From: Meiothermus ruber DSM 1279
GTDB taxonomy: Bacteria > Deinococcota > Deinococci > Deinococcales > Thermaceae
Length of the DNA: 64,000 nt
Reading direction: 5' to 3'
Assembly (NCBI RefSeq): GCF_000024425.1
Contig: NC_013946.1
Location: 2,294,001-2,358,000, forward strand
Shown: positions 51,478 through 62,898 of the stretch, one piece after another
Layout of the letters: each line of letters starts with the position of its first letter
Numbering within the stretch: position 1 is the stretch's first letter
Position numbers and translations under genes: made by a program
Notes under the pieces: generated by a model
Told to the model about the DNA's origin: nothing
Databases searched by the model: none
Seen by the model: only the letters and a program-made list of their open reading frames with translations

Positions 51478-52164
51478 CTACCCCCCGTTCACCCGGCCCG
51501 TAGCGTACTCAATCACCCTAGCCAGATCGCCCACGGCATTGGGGTTCTGCCGGTACGGGTCGAACAGGATGGGCCGAACCCCGGCGGCTTTGGCCCCGGC
51601 GATATCGTCCTCCGAGTCGCCCACGTGAATCGCTTGCTGCGGCTCCACGCCCAGATGGCCCAGCACGATCTGGAAAAACCGTGGGTCGGGCTTGGCCACC
51701 CCCTCCAGCGCCGAGACCCCCACGTAGTCGAAGAAGTCGGCCAGGCCCGTGGCCTGCAAAACCCCCGGCAGCGTCCAGTCCCAGTTGGAAACCACCCCCA
51801 GCTTGAAGCCCAGGCTTTTCAGCTCGCCCAGCACCTCTTTGGCCCCCGGCGTGAGCGGCCAGATGTGGGGGCTCTGCCAGTGTTCTTTCAGGTAGTCGGC
51901 CACCTCGTCGGCGTAGGCCCCCAGCCCGATACCGTTCATCACCTCCCAGTGAAAAGCCCGCCAAAACGAGAGGGCGGTGGCCTCGTCGGTGGCGTCCATG
52001 TGGTGGTCGGAGTAGTGCTTGTAGGCGTCCTGAATGGCCTGGGGCAGGCGCTTTAGGTCGGCCTGGTGAGCGATGCCCTTGGCCTGCAGGATGGGCCATA
52101 GCCAGTATTTGGGGTGTCCTAGAATAAGCGTATCGCCCACGTCGAACAGCACCGCGCGAATCAT
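51478..52164 (-). CDS. HAD family hydrolase
   Basis: A 228-residue phosphatase-type HAD protein. Motif I is AVLFDVGDTL (Asp8 nucleophile; the usual second Asp is replaced by Gly10-Asp11 spacing DVGDT), motif II is VVSNWD, and motif IV is HVGDSEDDIAGAKAAG. A helical cap (about 15-90) marks subfamily I. The substrate is unknown. The ATG at 52164 has TAGTAT (52177-52172) 7 nt upstream; an upstream in-frame start at 52197 would lie in the promoter. It is divergent from the purine operon. Confidence 0.9.
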   Translation of the reverse strand: MIRAVLFDVGDTLILGHPKYWLWPILQAKGIAHQADLKRLPQAIQDAYKHYSDHHMDATDEATALSFWRAFHWEVMNGIGLGAYADEVADYLKEHWQSPHIWPLTPGAKEVLGELKSLGFKLGVVSNWDWTLPGVLQATGLADFFDYVGVSALEGVAKPDPRFFQIVLGHLGVEPQQAIHVGDSEDDIAGAKAAGVRPILFDPYRQNPNAVGDLARVIEYATGRVNGG

Positions 52165-52212
52165 GGCCCCAATACTAACCCGGCTTGATGAAAACATTCG
52201 GTAAGGGTGTGG

Positions 52213-52241
52213 TTGCCCCCACCCCCGGGGCGTGATAGGCT
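52213..52241 (+). promoter_or_regulatory. Promoter of the purine operon
   Basis: TTGCCC (52213-52218) and TAGGCT (52236-52241) are 17 bp apart. The leader of about 108 nt to purB contains GTTGTTC (52248-52254) pairing with GAACAAC (52281-52287), with a smaller TTGTC/GGCAA hairpin inside the loop. Confidence 0.5.
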
Positions 52242-52355
52242 CATAACGTTGTTCACCAGATTGTCCGGCGAGGCAATGAAGAACAACAAGTGATCCCGCG
52301 TGGAAAAAACCAATCCTACGTTCTTTGATCGGGCGGCGAAGGGGGTAATGGGGCC

Positions 52356-53681
52356 ATGATTGAGCGTTATCAGACCCCCGAGATGCGGGCGCTGTGGAGC
52401 GAGGCCCGCAAGTACCAGGCCTGGGCTGAGGTGGAAATTCTGGTAATGGAAGCCTGGGAAAGCCTGGGGCAGGTTCCCATCGGCACAGCCAAACAGCTGC
52501 GCGAAGCCCTGCAAAAAAAGCCGCTGGATGTGAGCTTTGCCCGACGCGTCGAGGAAATCGAGGCCGAGACCCGGCACGACATCGTGGCCTTTACCCGAGC
52601 GCTCACCGAGTGGGTGGAAGATGCGCAAGGCTCGAGCCCCGAGGTAGCCCGCTGGCTGCACCTGGGCCTGACCAGCACCGATGTGGTGGACACCGCCCAG
52701 AACGTGCTGCTGGACGAAGCCCTGGGCCTGATTGAACAGGAGCTGGATAAGGTTCTGACCGCCCTGAAGCACCTGGCGGTGCGGTACAAGCACCTGCCGG
52801 CGGTGGGGCGCACCCACGGGGTACACGCCGAGCCCACCAGCTTTGGCCTGCGTTTTCTGGCCTTCTATGCGGCTTTGCTGCGCGACAGGGAACGCCTGGG
52901 CAGAGCCCGCGAGGGCATTCGGGTGGCGATGATCTCGGGCTCGGTGGGGAATTATGCCCACGTGGAGCCCGCCGTTGAAGCCTGGGTGGCCCGGAAGCTG
53001 GGCTTCCAGATTGAGCCGGCCTCGAGCCAGGTAGTACCGCGCGACCGCCACGCCGAGCTGATGGGCGCGCTGGCCATCCTGGGGGCCAACCTCGAGCGCG
53101 TCGCGGTGGAGCTGCGCCACCTGCAGCGCACCGAGGTGCTGGAAACCCAGGAGCCCTTTAGCTACAAGCAGACCGGCTCCTCCTCCATGCCGCACAAGAA
53201 AAACCCGGTGGCCCTGGAGAACATCTCGGGGCTGGCCCGGCTGTTGCGCAGCAACCTGCAGGCCGAGCTGGAAAACGTGGCCCTCTGGCACGAGCGCGAC
53301 ATCTCGCACAGCTCGGTGGAGCGGGTGATCCTGCCCGACACCACCACCCTGGCCCACTACATGCTGCGCCGATTGGGGCGGGTGCTGGAGGGGCTGGTGG
53401 TGTTTGAGGAAAACATCCAGCGCAACCTCGAGCGCACCCGCGGCCTGGTCTACTCCCAGCGGGTGCTGGGCCTGCTGATTGAGGCAGGCCTGGATCGCAC
53501 TGCGGCCTACGAAATCGTCCAGCGCAACGCCCTCAGGAGCTGGGCCGCGGGGCAGGACTTCCGGGCGCTGCTCGAGGCCGACCCGGCCTGTCCCCTCAAG
53601 GGCGGGGCGCTGGCCCAGGCCTTCGACCCCGGCTACTTTTTGCGCTATGTGGATACCATCTATGCCCGCTTTGGGCTATAG
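52356..53681 (+). CDS. purB: Adenylosuccinate lyase
   Basis: Acts twice in purine synthesis: it cleaves SAICAR to AICAR and adenylosuccinate to AMP. The 441-residue protein begins [16 protein letters not shown]. It has the fumarase-superfamily signature [12 protein letters not shown] with the catalytic Ser, plus [14 protein letters not shown] and [12 protein letters not shown]. It is the first gene of purB-purC-purS-purQ-HAD-purL-purF, all on one strand with short gaps or overlaps. Confidence 0.96.
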   Translation: MIERYQTPEMRALWSEARKYQAWAEVEILVMEAWESLGQVPIGTAKQLREALQKKPLDVSFARRVEEIEAETRHDIVAFTRALTEWVEDAQGSSPEVARWLHLGLTSTDVVDTAQNVLLDEALGLIEQELDKVLTALKHLAVRYKHLPAVGRTHGVHAEPTSFGLRFLAFYAALLRDRERLGRAREGIRVAMISGSVGNYAHVEPAVEAWVARKLGFQIEPASSQVVPRDRHAELMGALAILGANLERVAVELRHLQRTEVLETQEPFSYKQTGSSSMPHKKNPVALENISGLARLLRSNLQAELENVALWHERDISHSSVERVILPDTTTLAHYMLRRLGRVLEGLVVFEENIQRNLERTRGLVYSQRVLGLLIEAGLDRTAAYEIVQRNALRSWAAGQDFRALLEADPACPLKGGALAQAFDPGYFLRYVDTIYARFGL

Positions 53682-53690
53682 AGGGGTAGT

Positions 53691-54407
53691 ATGGAAGAGG
53701 TTCGGATGGAAAAACTCTACGAGGGTAAAGCCAAAATTATCTATCCCAGTTCCGAGGCGGGGATGGTGCGGGTTTACTTCAAGGACGATGCCACCGCCTT
53801 CAACGGGCAGAAGCGGGCCCAGATTGCCGGTAAAGGGGCGGTGAACAACCAGATTGCTTCGGCCCTGTTTGGCTATCTGGAAGAGCACGGCATCCCCACG
53901 CACTTTGTGCGGCAGCTATCCGAACGGGAGATGCTGGTGCGGCAGGTGCAGATTGTGCCGCTCGAGGTGATCGTGCGCAACCGCACCGCCGGTACCTTTG
54001 CCCGGCGCTATGGGGTGGAGGAAGGCCGGGTGCTCCCCAAGCCCCTGCTGGAGTTCTCCTACAAAAACGATGCCCTGGGCGACCCCCTCATCTACCCAGA
54101 AGCGGCCCTGGCCCTGGGGCTTTTGAGCGAGGCCGAGCTGGAGCGTATCCGTGCGCTGGCCCTGCAGATCAACACCCTGCTAAAAGACTATTTTGCCCAG
54201 CGCAACCTCGAGCTCGTAGACTTCAAGCTGGAGTTTGGCCGCCTGGCGGATGGCCGGCTGGTGCTGGCCGACGAAATTTCGCCCGACACCATGCGCCTGT
54301 GGGAGATGGGAAGCGGCGAAAAAATGGACAAAGACCGCTTCCGCCGCGACCTGGGCGGGGTGGAGGAAGCCTATCAGGAAGTGCTGCGACGGGTGCAAGG
54401 GCTATGA
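53691..54407 (+). CDS. purC: SAICAR synthetase
   Basis: Condenses CAIR with aspartate using ATP. KLYEGKAKIIY, FKDDATAFNGQKRAQI, VRNRTAGTFARRYGV, FKLEFGR and LADEISPDTMRLW are the standard motifs. The start may be 53691 or the ATG at 53706 (MEKLYEGKAK); both have purine-rich sequence at a usable distance. The stop overlaps purS by 4 bases. Confidence 0.96.
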   Translation: MEEVRMEKLYEGKAKIIYPSSEAGMVRVYFKDDATAFNGQKRAQIAGKGAVNNQIASALFGYLEEHGIPTHFVRQLSEREMLVRQVQIVPLEVIVRNRTAGTFARRYGVEEGRVLPKPLLEFSYKNDALGDPLIYPEAALALGLLSEAELERIRALALQINTLLKDYFAQRNLELVDFKLEFGRLADGRLVLADEISPDTMRLWEMGSGEKMDKDRFRRDLGGVEEAYQEVLRRVQGL

Positions 54408-54655
54408 AATACCACATTACCCTCCTAATCGAGCTTAAAGACGGCATCCTCGACCCCCAGGGGCGCGCGGTGGAAGGGGTTTTGCAGGGCTTGCAGTACC
54501 CGGTTGAGAACGTGCGGGTGGGGCGGGTGCTGGAGATGGAACTCGAGGCCCCCAGCGAGGCGGAGGCCAGGGCTGCCGCCCATAACATCGGCCGGGCGCT
54601 ATCCAACCCGGTGATGGAAGTGTTTGTGGTGGAGGCGGTGAAGGAGCTGGCATGA
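54404..54655 (+). CDS. purS: Phosphoribosylformylglycinamidine synthase subunit PurS
   Basis: The small subunit of the three-part FGAM synthetase, 83 residues. [18 protein letters not shown] and the C-terminal [19 protein letters not shown] match the family. It bridges PurL and PurQ and helps ammonia transfer. It overlaps purC and purQ by 4 bases each (ATGA), so translation of the three is coupled. Confidence 0.95.
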   Translation: MKYHITLLIELKDGILDPQGRAVEGVLQGLQYPVENVRVGRVLEMELEAPSEAEARAAAHNIGRALSNPVMEVFVVEAVKELA

Positions 54656-55344
54656 GGGTGGCGGTGATTCAGTTTCCCGGCTCCAACTGCGACCAGGACG
54701 CCCTTTGGGCCCTGCGGCTGGTGGGGCTCGAGGCTGAGCTGGTCTGGCACACCGAGCGGAACCTCGAGGGCTTCCAGGCCGCCCTCCTGCCGGGGGGGTT
54801 CTCCTACGGCGACTACCTGCGGGCGGGGGCGCTGGCCAAGTTCTCGCCGGTGATGCAGGAGGTGCGGCGGCTAGCCCAGCGCGGCTACCCGGTGGTGGGC
54901 ATCTGCAACGGCTTTCAGGTGCTCACCGAGGCCGGGCTGCTGCCCGGTGCGCTGCTGGCCAACACCAACCTGCACTTCACCTGCAAGGAGGTGTTTTTGC
55001 GGGTCGAGCGCACCGACCTGCCCTTCACCCGCGCGTATACCCCAGGGCAGGTGCTGCGGATTCCCATCGCCCACGGCGAGGGCCGCTACTACACCGACGC
55101 AGAAACCTTAGAACAGCTCGAGCAGAACCACCAGGTGGTCTTCCGCTACGCGCCCAACCCCCAGGGCACCCAGCCCTACAACCCCAACGGCTCCCTGAAC
55201 GACATTGCCGGCATCGTGAACCGGCAGGGCAATGTGCTGGGCCTGATGCCCCACCCCGAGCGGGCGGTGGAAAGTGTGCTGGGTTCCGCCGACGGGTTGC
55301 CGTTCTTCCAGGGCCTCAAGCAGGCCCTCGAGGTAGTGGCCTAA
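54652..55344 (+). CDS. purQ: Phosphoribosylformylglycinamidine synthase subunit PurQ
   Basis: The glutaminase subunit of FGAM synthetase, 230 residues, class I amidotransferase fold. [17 protein letters not shown] opens the protein, the nucleophile lies in [11 protein letters not shown], and [11 protein letters not shown] carries the catalytic His and Glu. It supplies ammonia to PurL. Confidence 0.96.
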   Translation: MRVAVIQFPGSNCDQDALWALRLVGLEAELVWHTERNLEGFQAALLPGGFSYGDYLRAGALAKFSPVMQEVRRLAQRGYPVVGICNGFQVLTEAGLLPGALLANTNLHFTCKEVFLRVERTDLPFTRAYTPGQVLRIPIAHGEGRYYTDAETLEQLEQNHQVVFRYAPNPQGTQPYNPNGSLNDIAGIVNRQGNVLGLMPHPERAVESVLGSADGLPFFQGLKQALEVVA

Positions 55345-55384
55345 ACCGGGCAACAATTAATACCTAATACCAGGAGGTATGGGC

Positions 55385-56131
55385 ATGATCAAGGCAATCA
55401 CCTTCGATTTCTGGGGCACCCTCTTCATCGAAGGCCCGGAGTATGCCGGGCAGGTCAAGAACCTGCGCAACGAGATCCTGCTGGATGCCGCCTCCGAGGC
55501 CGGCGTGCCGGCCGAGCCCGCCGCGGTGATGGAGGCCTGGCGGCAGGCCGCCCTCGATTTCGACGCGGCCTGGAACGCCGGTCAGGCCATGACCCCCTTC
55601 GAGCGGGTCACGCGCATCTTCGCCTACCTGGGCCTGCCCTACGACGAAGGCCTGGTGGCCCTCACCACCCAGCGCATCGTGGACGCAGCCCTGCAGGGCA
55701 GTCTGGTGCCCCTGCCGGGGGTGCTCGAGGCCCTGCCCAAACTGGCCCAGCGCTACACCCTGGGCATCGTTTCCGATACCGGCGTCTCCACCGGGCGCAT
55801 CCTGCGCGAGCAGCTCATGCGCCACAAGCTGCACGACCTCTTTAGCGGCTTCTCCTTCTCCGACGAAACCGGGGTGGTCAAGCCGCACGCCGAAGCGTTC
55901 TTGACAGCCCTGGACGAGATGGGAGCCAAACCCCAGGAGGCCCTGCACATCGGGGATATCCCCCGCACCGACATCGCCGGGGCCTTCCAGACCGGCTACC
56001 CCTACGCGGTGCTCTTCACCGGCCACACCCACCGCAACGGGCAGCCCGAGCCCAGCGCCCGCATCGGCAACCACCTCGAGCTTTTCCCGCTGCTCGAGAA
56101 CGTCTTTGGGCATCCGCCAAGGGCCCTATAA
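55385..56131 (+). CDS. HAD family hydrolase within the purine operon
   Basis: A 248-residue HAD phosphatase: AITFDFWGTL (motif I), GIVSDTG (motif II), VKPHAEAF (Lys motif) and HIGDIPRTDIAGAFQTGY (motif IV). It sits between purQ and purL. AGGAGG lies 7 nt before the ATG at 55385; the ATG at 55379 is too close to it. A role in purine metabolism, for example as a nucleotide phosphatase, is inferred only from position. Confidence 0.9.
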   Translation: MIKAITFDFWGTLFIEGPEYAGQVKNLRNEILLDAASEAGVPAEPAAVMEAWRQAALDFDAAWNAGQAMTPFERVTRIFAYLGLPYDEGLVALTTQRIVDAALQGSLVPLPGVLEALPKLAQRYTLGIVSDTGVSTGRILREQLMRHKLHDLFSGFSFSDETGVVKPHAEAFLTALDEMGAKPQEALHIGDIPRTDIAGAFQTGYPYAVLFTGHTHRNGQPEPSARIGNHLELFPLLENVFGHPPRAL

Positions 56132-56173
56132 CCCCTCCCCCACCGCGGGGGCCAGCAGACTGTGCTTTAGTTT

Positions 56174-58377
56174 ATGACCCGAGAAACCCACCCCCCTCTC
56201 CTTCAGGAAACCGGCATTCCGCTGGGTGAGTACCAGACCATTGTGCGCTTGCTGGGGCGCGAGCCCAACCGGCTCGAGCTCTACTTGTTCAAGGTGATGT
56301 GGAGCGAGCACTGCTCCTACAAAAACTCCCGCCCGCTGCTGCGCCTGCTGCCCAAAGAGGGCCCCGCCGTGCTACAGGGCCCCGGCGAGAACGCCGGGGT
56401 GGTGGAGATTGGGGAGGGCTGGGCGGTGGCCTTCAAAATCGAGAGCCACAACCACCCTTCGGCGGTGGAGCCGGTGCAGGGCGCGGCCACCGGGGTGGGA
56501 GGCATCATCCGCGACATTGTGGCCATGGGGGCCCGGCCCATCGCCCTGCTGAACTCGCTGCGCTTTGGCCGGCCCGACCATCCCCGCACGCGCTACCTGG
56601 TGCGGGGGGTGGTGGAGGGCATCGCCCACTACGGCAACGCCATCGGCGTGCCCACGGTGGGGGGCGAGGTCTACTTCCACTCGGACTATCAGGAGAACCC
56701 CCTGGTGAACGCCATGTGCGTGGGGCTGCTGCGGGTGGAGGAGCTTAAGAAGAGCCGGGCCTCCCTGGGGCGCCCGGTCTATTACGTGGGCTCCAAGACC
56801 GGCCGCGATGGCATTGGCGGGGCGGCTTTTGCCTCGGAGGAGCTATCGGAAGAGAACGAGTCCAAACGGCCCAGCGTGCAGGTGGGCGACCCCTTTATGG
56901 GCAAGCTGACCATGGAGCTGACCCTCGAGGCCATCCGGCAAGACCTGGTCGAAGGGGTGCAGGACATGGGGGCCGCGGGGCTCACCTCCTCGCTCTCCGA
57001 GCTGGCCCACAAGTCGGGGCTGGGCCTCGAGCTCAACCTCGACCGGGTACCCCAGCGCGAGGCGGGCATGAACCCCATCGAGCTGATGCTCTCGGAGTCG
57101 CAGGAGCGCATGGTGCTGGTGCCCCGGCCGGGCCAGGAGCAGGCCCTGGAGGCCCTGGCGGCGCGCTACGGCCTGGACGCTGTCCCGGTGGCCCACACCA
57201 TCGCGGAACCGGTCTTCCGGGTGATGCACGCGGGCCAGGTGGTGGCCGAGGTGCCCACCGCGGCCCTGGCCGACTGCCCCACCTACACCCGCGAAGGACA
57301 GGAAGACCCGGCCATCGCCCGGCTGAGGGCGGTGGATTGGAGCGCCATACCGGTTCCTTCCAACCTGCAAGAAATCCTGCCCCGGCTGCTGGCCTCGCCC
57401 AACCTGTGCAGCCGGGCCCCCATCTACGAGCGCTACGACCACCAGGTGGGCACCAACACCGTGCTGGTGCCGGGCTCAGGCGATGCGGCCATCCTGCGCA
57501 TCAAAGGCACCCAGCGGGGCCTGGCCGTCAAGGTGGATGCCAACCCCCGCTACAGCAAGCTCGCGCCCCGCTTGGGGGCCATGCACGCCCTGGCCGAGGC
57601 CGCCCGCAACGTGAGCGTGGTGGGGGCGCGGCCCCTGGCCTACACCGACGGCCTCAACTGCGGCAACCCCGAGACCCTCGAGGGCTACTTCGAGCTGTCC
57701 GAGACCATCCAGGGCCTGGCGGAGGCCTCGAGGGCCCTGGGGCTGCCGGTGGTCTCGGGCAACGTCTCGCTCTACAACGAAGGGCCCAACTACCGCATCC
57801 CGCCCACGCCCATGGTGGGGGTGGTGGGGCTTCTGGAGAACCTCGAGCACCGCGCCCAGCAGGGCTTCCAGCAGGTGGGCGATTTTATCGTGCTCATCGG
57901 CGCGCTGGAGGGTCAGTTGGGGGCCTCGGAGTACCTTTGGGTGGTGCACGGCCAGGAGGCTGGGAGCCCGCCGCCCCTGGATCTGGCCCAGGAAGCCAGG
58001 GCCCAGGCTGCCATCCGCGAGCTGATCGGGCGGGGCTGGGTCAAGACCGCGCACGACGTGGCCGAGGGGGGCCTGGCGGTGGCCCTGGCCGAGATGTGCC
58101 TGCCCCTGGGCCTGGGGGCCACCCTCGAGGTGCGCAGCCAGGCCCGGCCCGATGCCCTGCTGTTCGGGGAAGCCCCCAGCCGCATCCTGTTCAGCGTGAA
58201 CCAGGCCCACTTGCAGGCTGCGGTCAAACTGCTGGAGAACCACGGCCTGCCCTACCACATCCTGGGGCAGGTGGGGGGCCCAACCCTCACCATCCTGACC
58301 CCCAAAGCGCGCCTGGAGTGGCCTGTGGCGGCTTTGCAGCGGGCCTGGGAAGCGCCCTTGCGGGAGGTGTTGCCGTG

Positions 58378-58378
<1 letters not shown>
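56174..58378 (+). CDS. purL: Phosphoribosylformylglycinamidine synthase subunit PurL
   Basis: The large, ATP-using subunit of FGAM synthetase, 734 residues, of the small type that needs PurS and Pur[56 protein letters not shown] and [15 protein letters not shown] mark the two halves of the duplicated fold. Its stop overlaps the purF start by one base. Confidence 0.96.
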
Positions 58379-59775
<1,397 letters not shown>

Positions 59776-59817
59776 TCTCTCATATGGCTTGCCAAAACGC
59801 GGTAGGCTACTACTGGT

Positions 59818-60771
59818 ATGAGCGACCTGTATACGCTGTATCAGCGCCGCGCCAGCGTGCGCAAGTTCAAGTCCGAACCCCTGCGCGAAGGCGACCTGGA
59901 AAAGATTCTCTTTGCGGCCCAGCGGGCCCCCACCGACGCCACCGCGCAGATGTACAGCCTGCTGCGCATCAGCGACCCGGAGCTACGCCGCAAGGTTTCA
60001 AGCCACTCCGGCCACAACCCCCACATCGAGACCTGCGCCGAGTTTTTTCTGATTCTGGCCGACGTGTACCGGCTGCGAAGGCTGGTGGAGCACCGGGGCG
60101 GGGTGTTCGGGCACTGGCCCCGCACCGCCTTGCATTTTGCCATCACCGATGCAGTCCTGGCCGGGAGCGCCCTGGCTACCATGGCCGAGAGCCTGGGCTA
60201 TGGCATCGTGTGGATTGGCGGGGTGCTGAACGGCATAAAAGAAATTAAGGCGTTGTGTGGACTGCCGCAGGGGGTGGTTCCGGTGGCCGGTCTGTGCGTG
60301 GGGGTACCGGAGGAAAGCCCAGCCCCCCGCCCCCGCCTGCCGCGGGAGCTGGTGGTGCACGAAAACCAGTACCACGACTACAGCCCGGAGGCCCTCGAGC
60401 AGGCCTACGCCGCCATGGCCCCCATCACCAAAAGCGGCGATTGGTACAGGGTGCTGGAGCGCTATTTCGCCCAGGGCGGCACCATGGAAGCGCGCGAGCC
60501 CGCCTACCAGCAGCTTTCCGCCCAGCAGGGCTTTGAGCCCGATCTGCCAGCTGAACTGCTCGAGGCACTAAAAGAAAAGGGCCTCGAGGCCGGCTCGCTG
60601 GGCCAGCTCATCGAGGCGGCCTTTGCCCAGGGCTTCCGCAGCCTGCAGTTCCACCACCAGGGCTACGCCTGGATCGAGAAAGAACCCGAGGCCTACCGGG
60701 GCGACGGCAAGCCCGGCGAGGCTTTGGGCAAGGCCTTGCTACAGGCACCCCGGGAGCGGGTTATACCCTAA
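59818..60771 (+). CDS. Nitroreductase family protein
   Basis: A flavin-dependent oxidoreductase of 317 residues. LYQRRASVRKFKSEPL and AAQRAPTDATAQMYSLLRI are the FMN-binding start of NfsA/FRP-type enzymes, and ATMAESLGYGIVWIGGV and GVVPVAGLCVGVPEE complete the fold (about 1-190). The C-terminal extension (about 215-317) is longer than in typical 240-250-residue NfsA proteins and may cover the active site. Substrate unknown; flavin or nitroaromatic reduction is typical. Confidence 0.87.
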   Translation: MSDLYTLYQRRASVRKFKSEPLREGDLEKILFAAQRAPTDATAQMYSLLRISDPELRRKVSSHSGHNPHIETCAEFFLILADVYRLRRLVEHRGGVFGHWPRTALHFAITDAVLAGSALATMAESLGYGIVWIGGVLNGIKEIKALCGLPQGVVPVAGLCVGVPEESPAPRPRLPRELVVHENQYHDYSPEALEQAYAAMAPITKSGDWYRVLERYFAQGGTMEAREPAYQQLSAQQGFEPDLPAELLEALKEKGLEAGSLGQLIEAAFAQGFRSLQFHHQGYAWIEKEPEAYRGDGKPGEALGKALLQAPRERVIP

Positions 60772-61132
60772 GCTCCTGGTAAACCCGTATAGCCACCCCA
60801 GAGGGGTCGAGGAGGGTGAACTCGCGGGTGGCCCAGGGCTTGTTTTCCAGCCTGCCATTGGGGTGCACGATGCCGGCGGCCTCGCAGGCCACATACAGCA
60901 GGTCTACCTCGTCTACCTCGAGCCTAAAAACATAGCTACGGCAGATCTGGGGGTTGGGCTCGAGGTAGAAGTGCAGCCGCAGCCCATCCCAGCTCACCCC
61001 GCCGTACTCCACCGGGTTCTCGCCCCAGGTAAAAGGGTCCTGGAAACCCAGGTGGGTCTGATAAAACAGGAGCGAGGCCTGCACATCGCGGCTGGGTATC
61101 ACCGGTATACACGCCGATACTTTTATCGTCAT
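60761..61132 (-). CDS. VOC family protein
   Basis: A 123-residue glyoxalase/bleomycin-resistance/dioxygenase fold protein: ACIPVIPSRDVQASLLFYQTHLGFQD at the front and LDPSGVAIRVYQ at the end. Metal-ligand positions are not certain. It overlaps the convergent nitroreductase stop by 11 bp. Confidence 0.85.
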   Translation of the reverse strand: MTIKVSACIPVIPSRDVQASLLFYQTHLGFQDPFTWGENPVEYGGVSWDGLRLHFYLEPNPQICRSYVFRLEVDEVDLLYVACEAAGIVHPNGRLENKPWATREFTLLDPSGVAIRVYQELRV

Positions 61133-61162
61133 AATCTACCTCGAAGTTGCTTCCACAACCGT

Positions 61163-62059
61163 TCAGGCATAGGCCTTTTGCAACTCGGCCAGGTCAAGCT
61201 TTTTCATCTGAAGCACCGCCTGGTTAATCCGGTTGACCCGTTCTGGGTCGGGGTCTTGCAGCATCTGCTCCAACGCCCGGGGCACTACCTGCCAGCTCAG
61301 ACCATACCTGTCTTTGAGCCAGCCACACTGCTCGGCCTCCGGTACCGCTGAGAGCTTCGTCCAGTAATGGTCAATTTCGGCCTGGGTGTCGCAGTAAATC
61401 ATGAACGAGATGGCCTCGTTGAAAGCGAAGTTGTGCGGGTAGGCGCTGTCCATGGCGGCAAACCACTGGCCCGCCAGCATGAACTCGCTGTACATCAAGG
61501 TACCTTCGCGCTCGGGCGCCATGCCCGCCGGATAGCGCATCGTCGCTCCCCGTCGAGCGTTGGGGAACACCGAGGTATAGAAGTCCTGGGCCTCCTCGGC
61601 CTTGCCGCATACCTCGCCCACAAACAATAGCGCGGGCGTTATAAAAGGACGCGCCTCGCCACCGGGGTCGGAGAGGATAAGCTGCCAGGAAAGGCCGTAG
61701 CGGTCTTGAATCCAGCCGTAGAGGGGCGCAAAGGGATAGGCCTGTAATGGCATCAGCACGCTACCCCCTGGCAGCAACTTGTTCCAGAGGGCCTCGAGGT
61801 CGGCCTGGGTACGCCCCTGGGAAGGGTTGAAGCTGAGAATAAACGAGGTGGAGGGATTGAGCTTGAAAAACGGCCCCGCGCTGATGGCCATGAAGGGCTG
61901 GCCGGCCAGCTCAAACGAGACCAGGTCGCAGTCACCCGAAGGCGTATCGCGCAAAACAACCAAACTATTTATCCTGGAACCCGGAATTGCATCGCAATAA
62001 AACCGAGCGGCCTCCTCGGCCTCTTTGTCGAACCAGAGATTGGGCACGATCTTGAACAT
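61163..62059 (-). CDS. Two-domain VOC (PhnB-like) protein
   Basis: A 298-residue protein with two PhnB-type VOC domains in tandem (about 1-135 and 140-298). Both carry the same pattern: WFDKEAEEAARFYCDAIPGSR and VCGKAEEAQDFYTSVFPNAR, then AGQPFMAIS and AGQWFAAMD, then QDRYGLSWQ and KDRYGLSWQVV. GGAGG lies 6 nt before the ATG. The family has no settled enzyme activity. It is probably an internal duplication. Confidence 0.88.
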   Translation of the reverse strand: MFKIVPNLWFDKEAEEAARFYCDAIPGSRINSLVVLRDTPSGDCDLVSFELAGQPFMAISAGPFFKLNPSTSFILSFNPSQGRTQADLEALWNKLLPGGSVLMPLQAYPFAPLYGWIQDRYGLSWQLILSDPGGEARPFITPALLFVGEVCGKAEEAQDFYTSVFPNARRGATMRYPAGMAPEREGTLMYSEFMLAGQWFAAMDSAYPHNFAFNEAISFMIYCDTQAEIDHYWTKLSAVPEAEQCGWLKDRYGLSWQVVPRALEQMLQDPDPERVNRINQAVLQMKKLDLAELQKAYA

Positions 62060-62098
62060 TCAGCACCTCCTGGTGCGCCCACAGGACGCAATTACCCT

Positions 62099-62485
62099 TC
62101 AGGCCGCGAGTTTGACCGAAATCTTACGAACACCTGGGGTGGATTGTACTTCTGTCAGAAGCGACTGCAAGGCCTCAAAATTGTGCCGCTCCACCACCAG
62201 CACGGCCTCGGAGGCCCCCAGCAAGGCATCGGCCTTGATCACCCCTGGCAGGCGGCCCAGGGCCTGCACGATACGCTTGGGTTGGGCACAGGAAACAAAC
62301 ACATACGCGGACACACGACGGATATCCTCCACAACCGAAGCCTGGGTCTGCTGGGCGAGTTGCATCATGCGGGCCTCCTGTACTGCTTTGTGAACGCTGG
62401 GGCCAACCCCCAAGGTTTCCTCGAGCAGACGCTCGTGCCGGTAGCGGGCTTCTATTTCTGCAAAAAAAGTAGAAAACATGGTCAC
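62099..62485 (-). CDS. Lrp/AsnC ligand-binding-domain-like protein
   Basis: A 128-residue protein (GTG at 62485, or ATG at 62479). The C-terminal half (RRVSAYVFVSCAQPKRIVQALGRLPGVIKADALLG … FEALQSLLTEVQSTPGVRKISVKL) resembles the ligand-binding RAM domain of Lrp/AsnC proteins. The N-terminal half is a helix without a recognised DNA-binding motif. It starts 9 bp after the stop of the 98-residue gene, so the two are probably one operon. Regulatory role inferred. Confidence 0.65.
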   Translation of the reverse strand: MTMFSTFFAEIEARYRHERLLEETLGVGPSVHKAVQEARMMQLAQQTQASVVEDIRRVSAYVFVSCAQPKRIVQALGRLPGVIKADALLGASEAVLVVERHNFEALQSLLTEVQSTPGVRKISVKLAA

Positions 62486-62494
62486 CCCGCGGGG

Positions 62495-62791
62495 CTAGCT
62501 AGCGAAGGGAAGGGGCCGTTGTTCGGGCTGAACGAAACGGTGAAACAGCCTGGATAGGCGGCCCTCGGAGTAGAAGGTGGTGCGGTAGAGGACGGTGGCC
62601 TCGAGCCAGGCCTGGGCCAGAGGCCGGGCCGCCGGGCGAAGCAGGGGCATTTTGGCGCGCAGTTCGTTCTCCAGAGCCCACAGCCCAATCTGGCCTTTGC
62701 GGTTATCCAGCTCGATAAGGGCATTGAGCACCTCGCTGGGGTGTGCTGCACCACGCCCTACGGACTTCCAGATGATTTCGCTAACGTTCAT
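62495..62791 (-). CDS. Hypothetical protein (98 aa)
   Basis: I do not recognise a family. The 98-residue protein begins MNVSEIIWKSVGRGAAHPSEVLNALIELDNRKGQIGLWALENEL; the first part is helical and could hold a winged-helix-like unit. AGGAGG lies 7 nt before the ATG. It is divergent from the XRE regulator, with which it shares a 107-bp promoter region, and is probably read together with the Lrp-like gene. Confidence 0.65.
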   Translation of the reverse strand: MNVSEIIWKSVGRGAAHPSEVLNALIELDNRKGQIGLWALENELRAKMPLLRPAARPLAQAWLEATVLYRTTFYSEGRLSRLFHRFVQPEQRPLPFAS

Positions 62792-62862
62792 ATGTCCGCC
62801 TCCTGTTATGATATTAGCATAATCTATCTGCATAACGCAATATCCAAGCAGAACATTACGTC

Positions 62863-62891
62863 TTGACCGTAGAAAATTTTTATGCTACCGT
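62863..62891 (+). promoter_or_regulatory. Leaderless promoter of the XRE regulator
   Basis: TTGACC (62863-62868), 17 bp, TACCGT (62886-62891), then 7 nt to the ATG at 62899. This is the clearest full leaderless promoter in the window and argues against the upstream TTG start. Confidence 0.75.
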
Positions 62892-62898
62892 CAGAACC

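Noticed and set aside
57337-58377. An N-terminal extension of PurF of 347 codons
   Set aside because: It is antiparallel-free overlap with purL in another frame; PurF must begin at 58378 so that the catalytic Cys follows a short propeptide.
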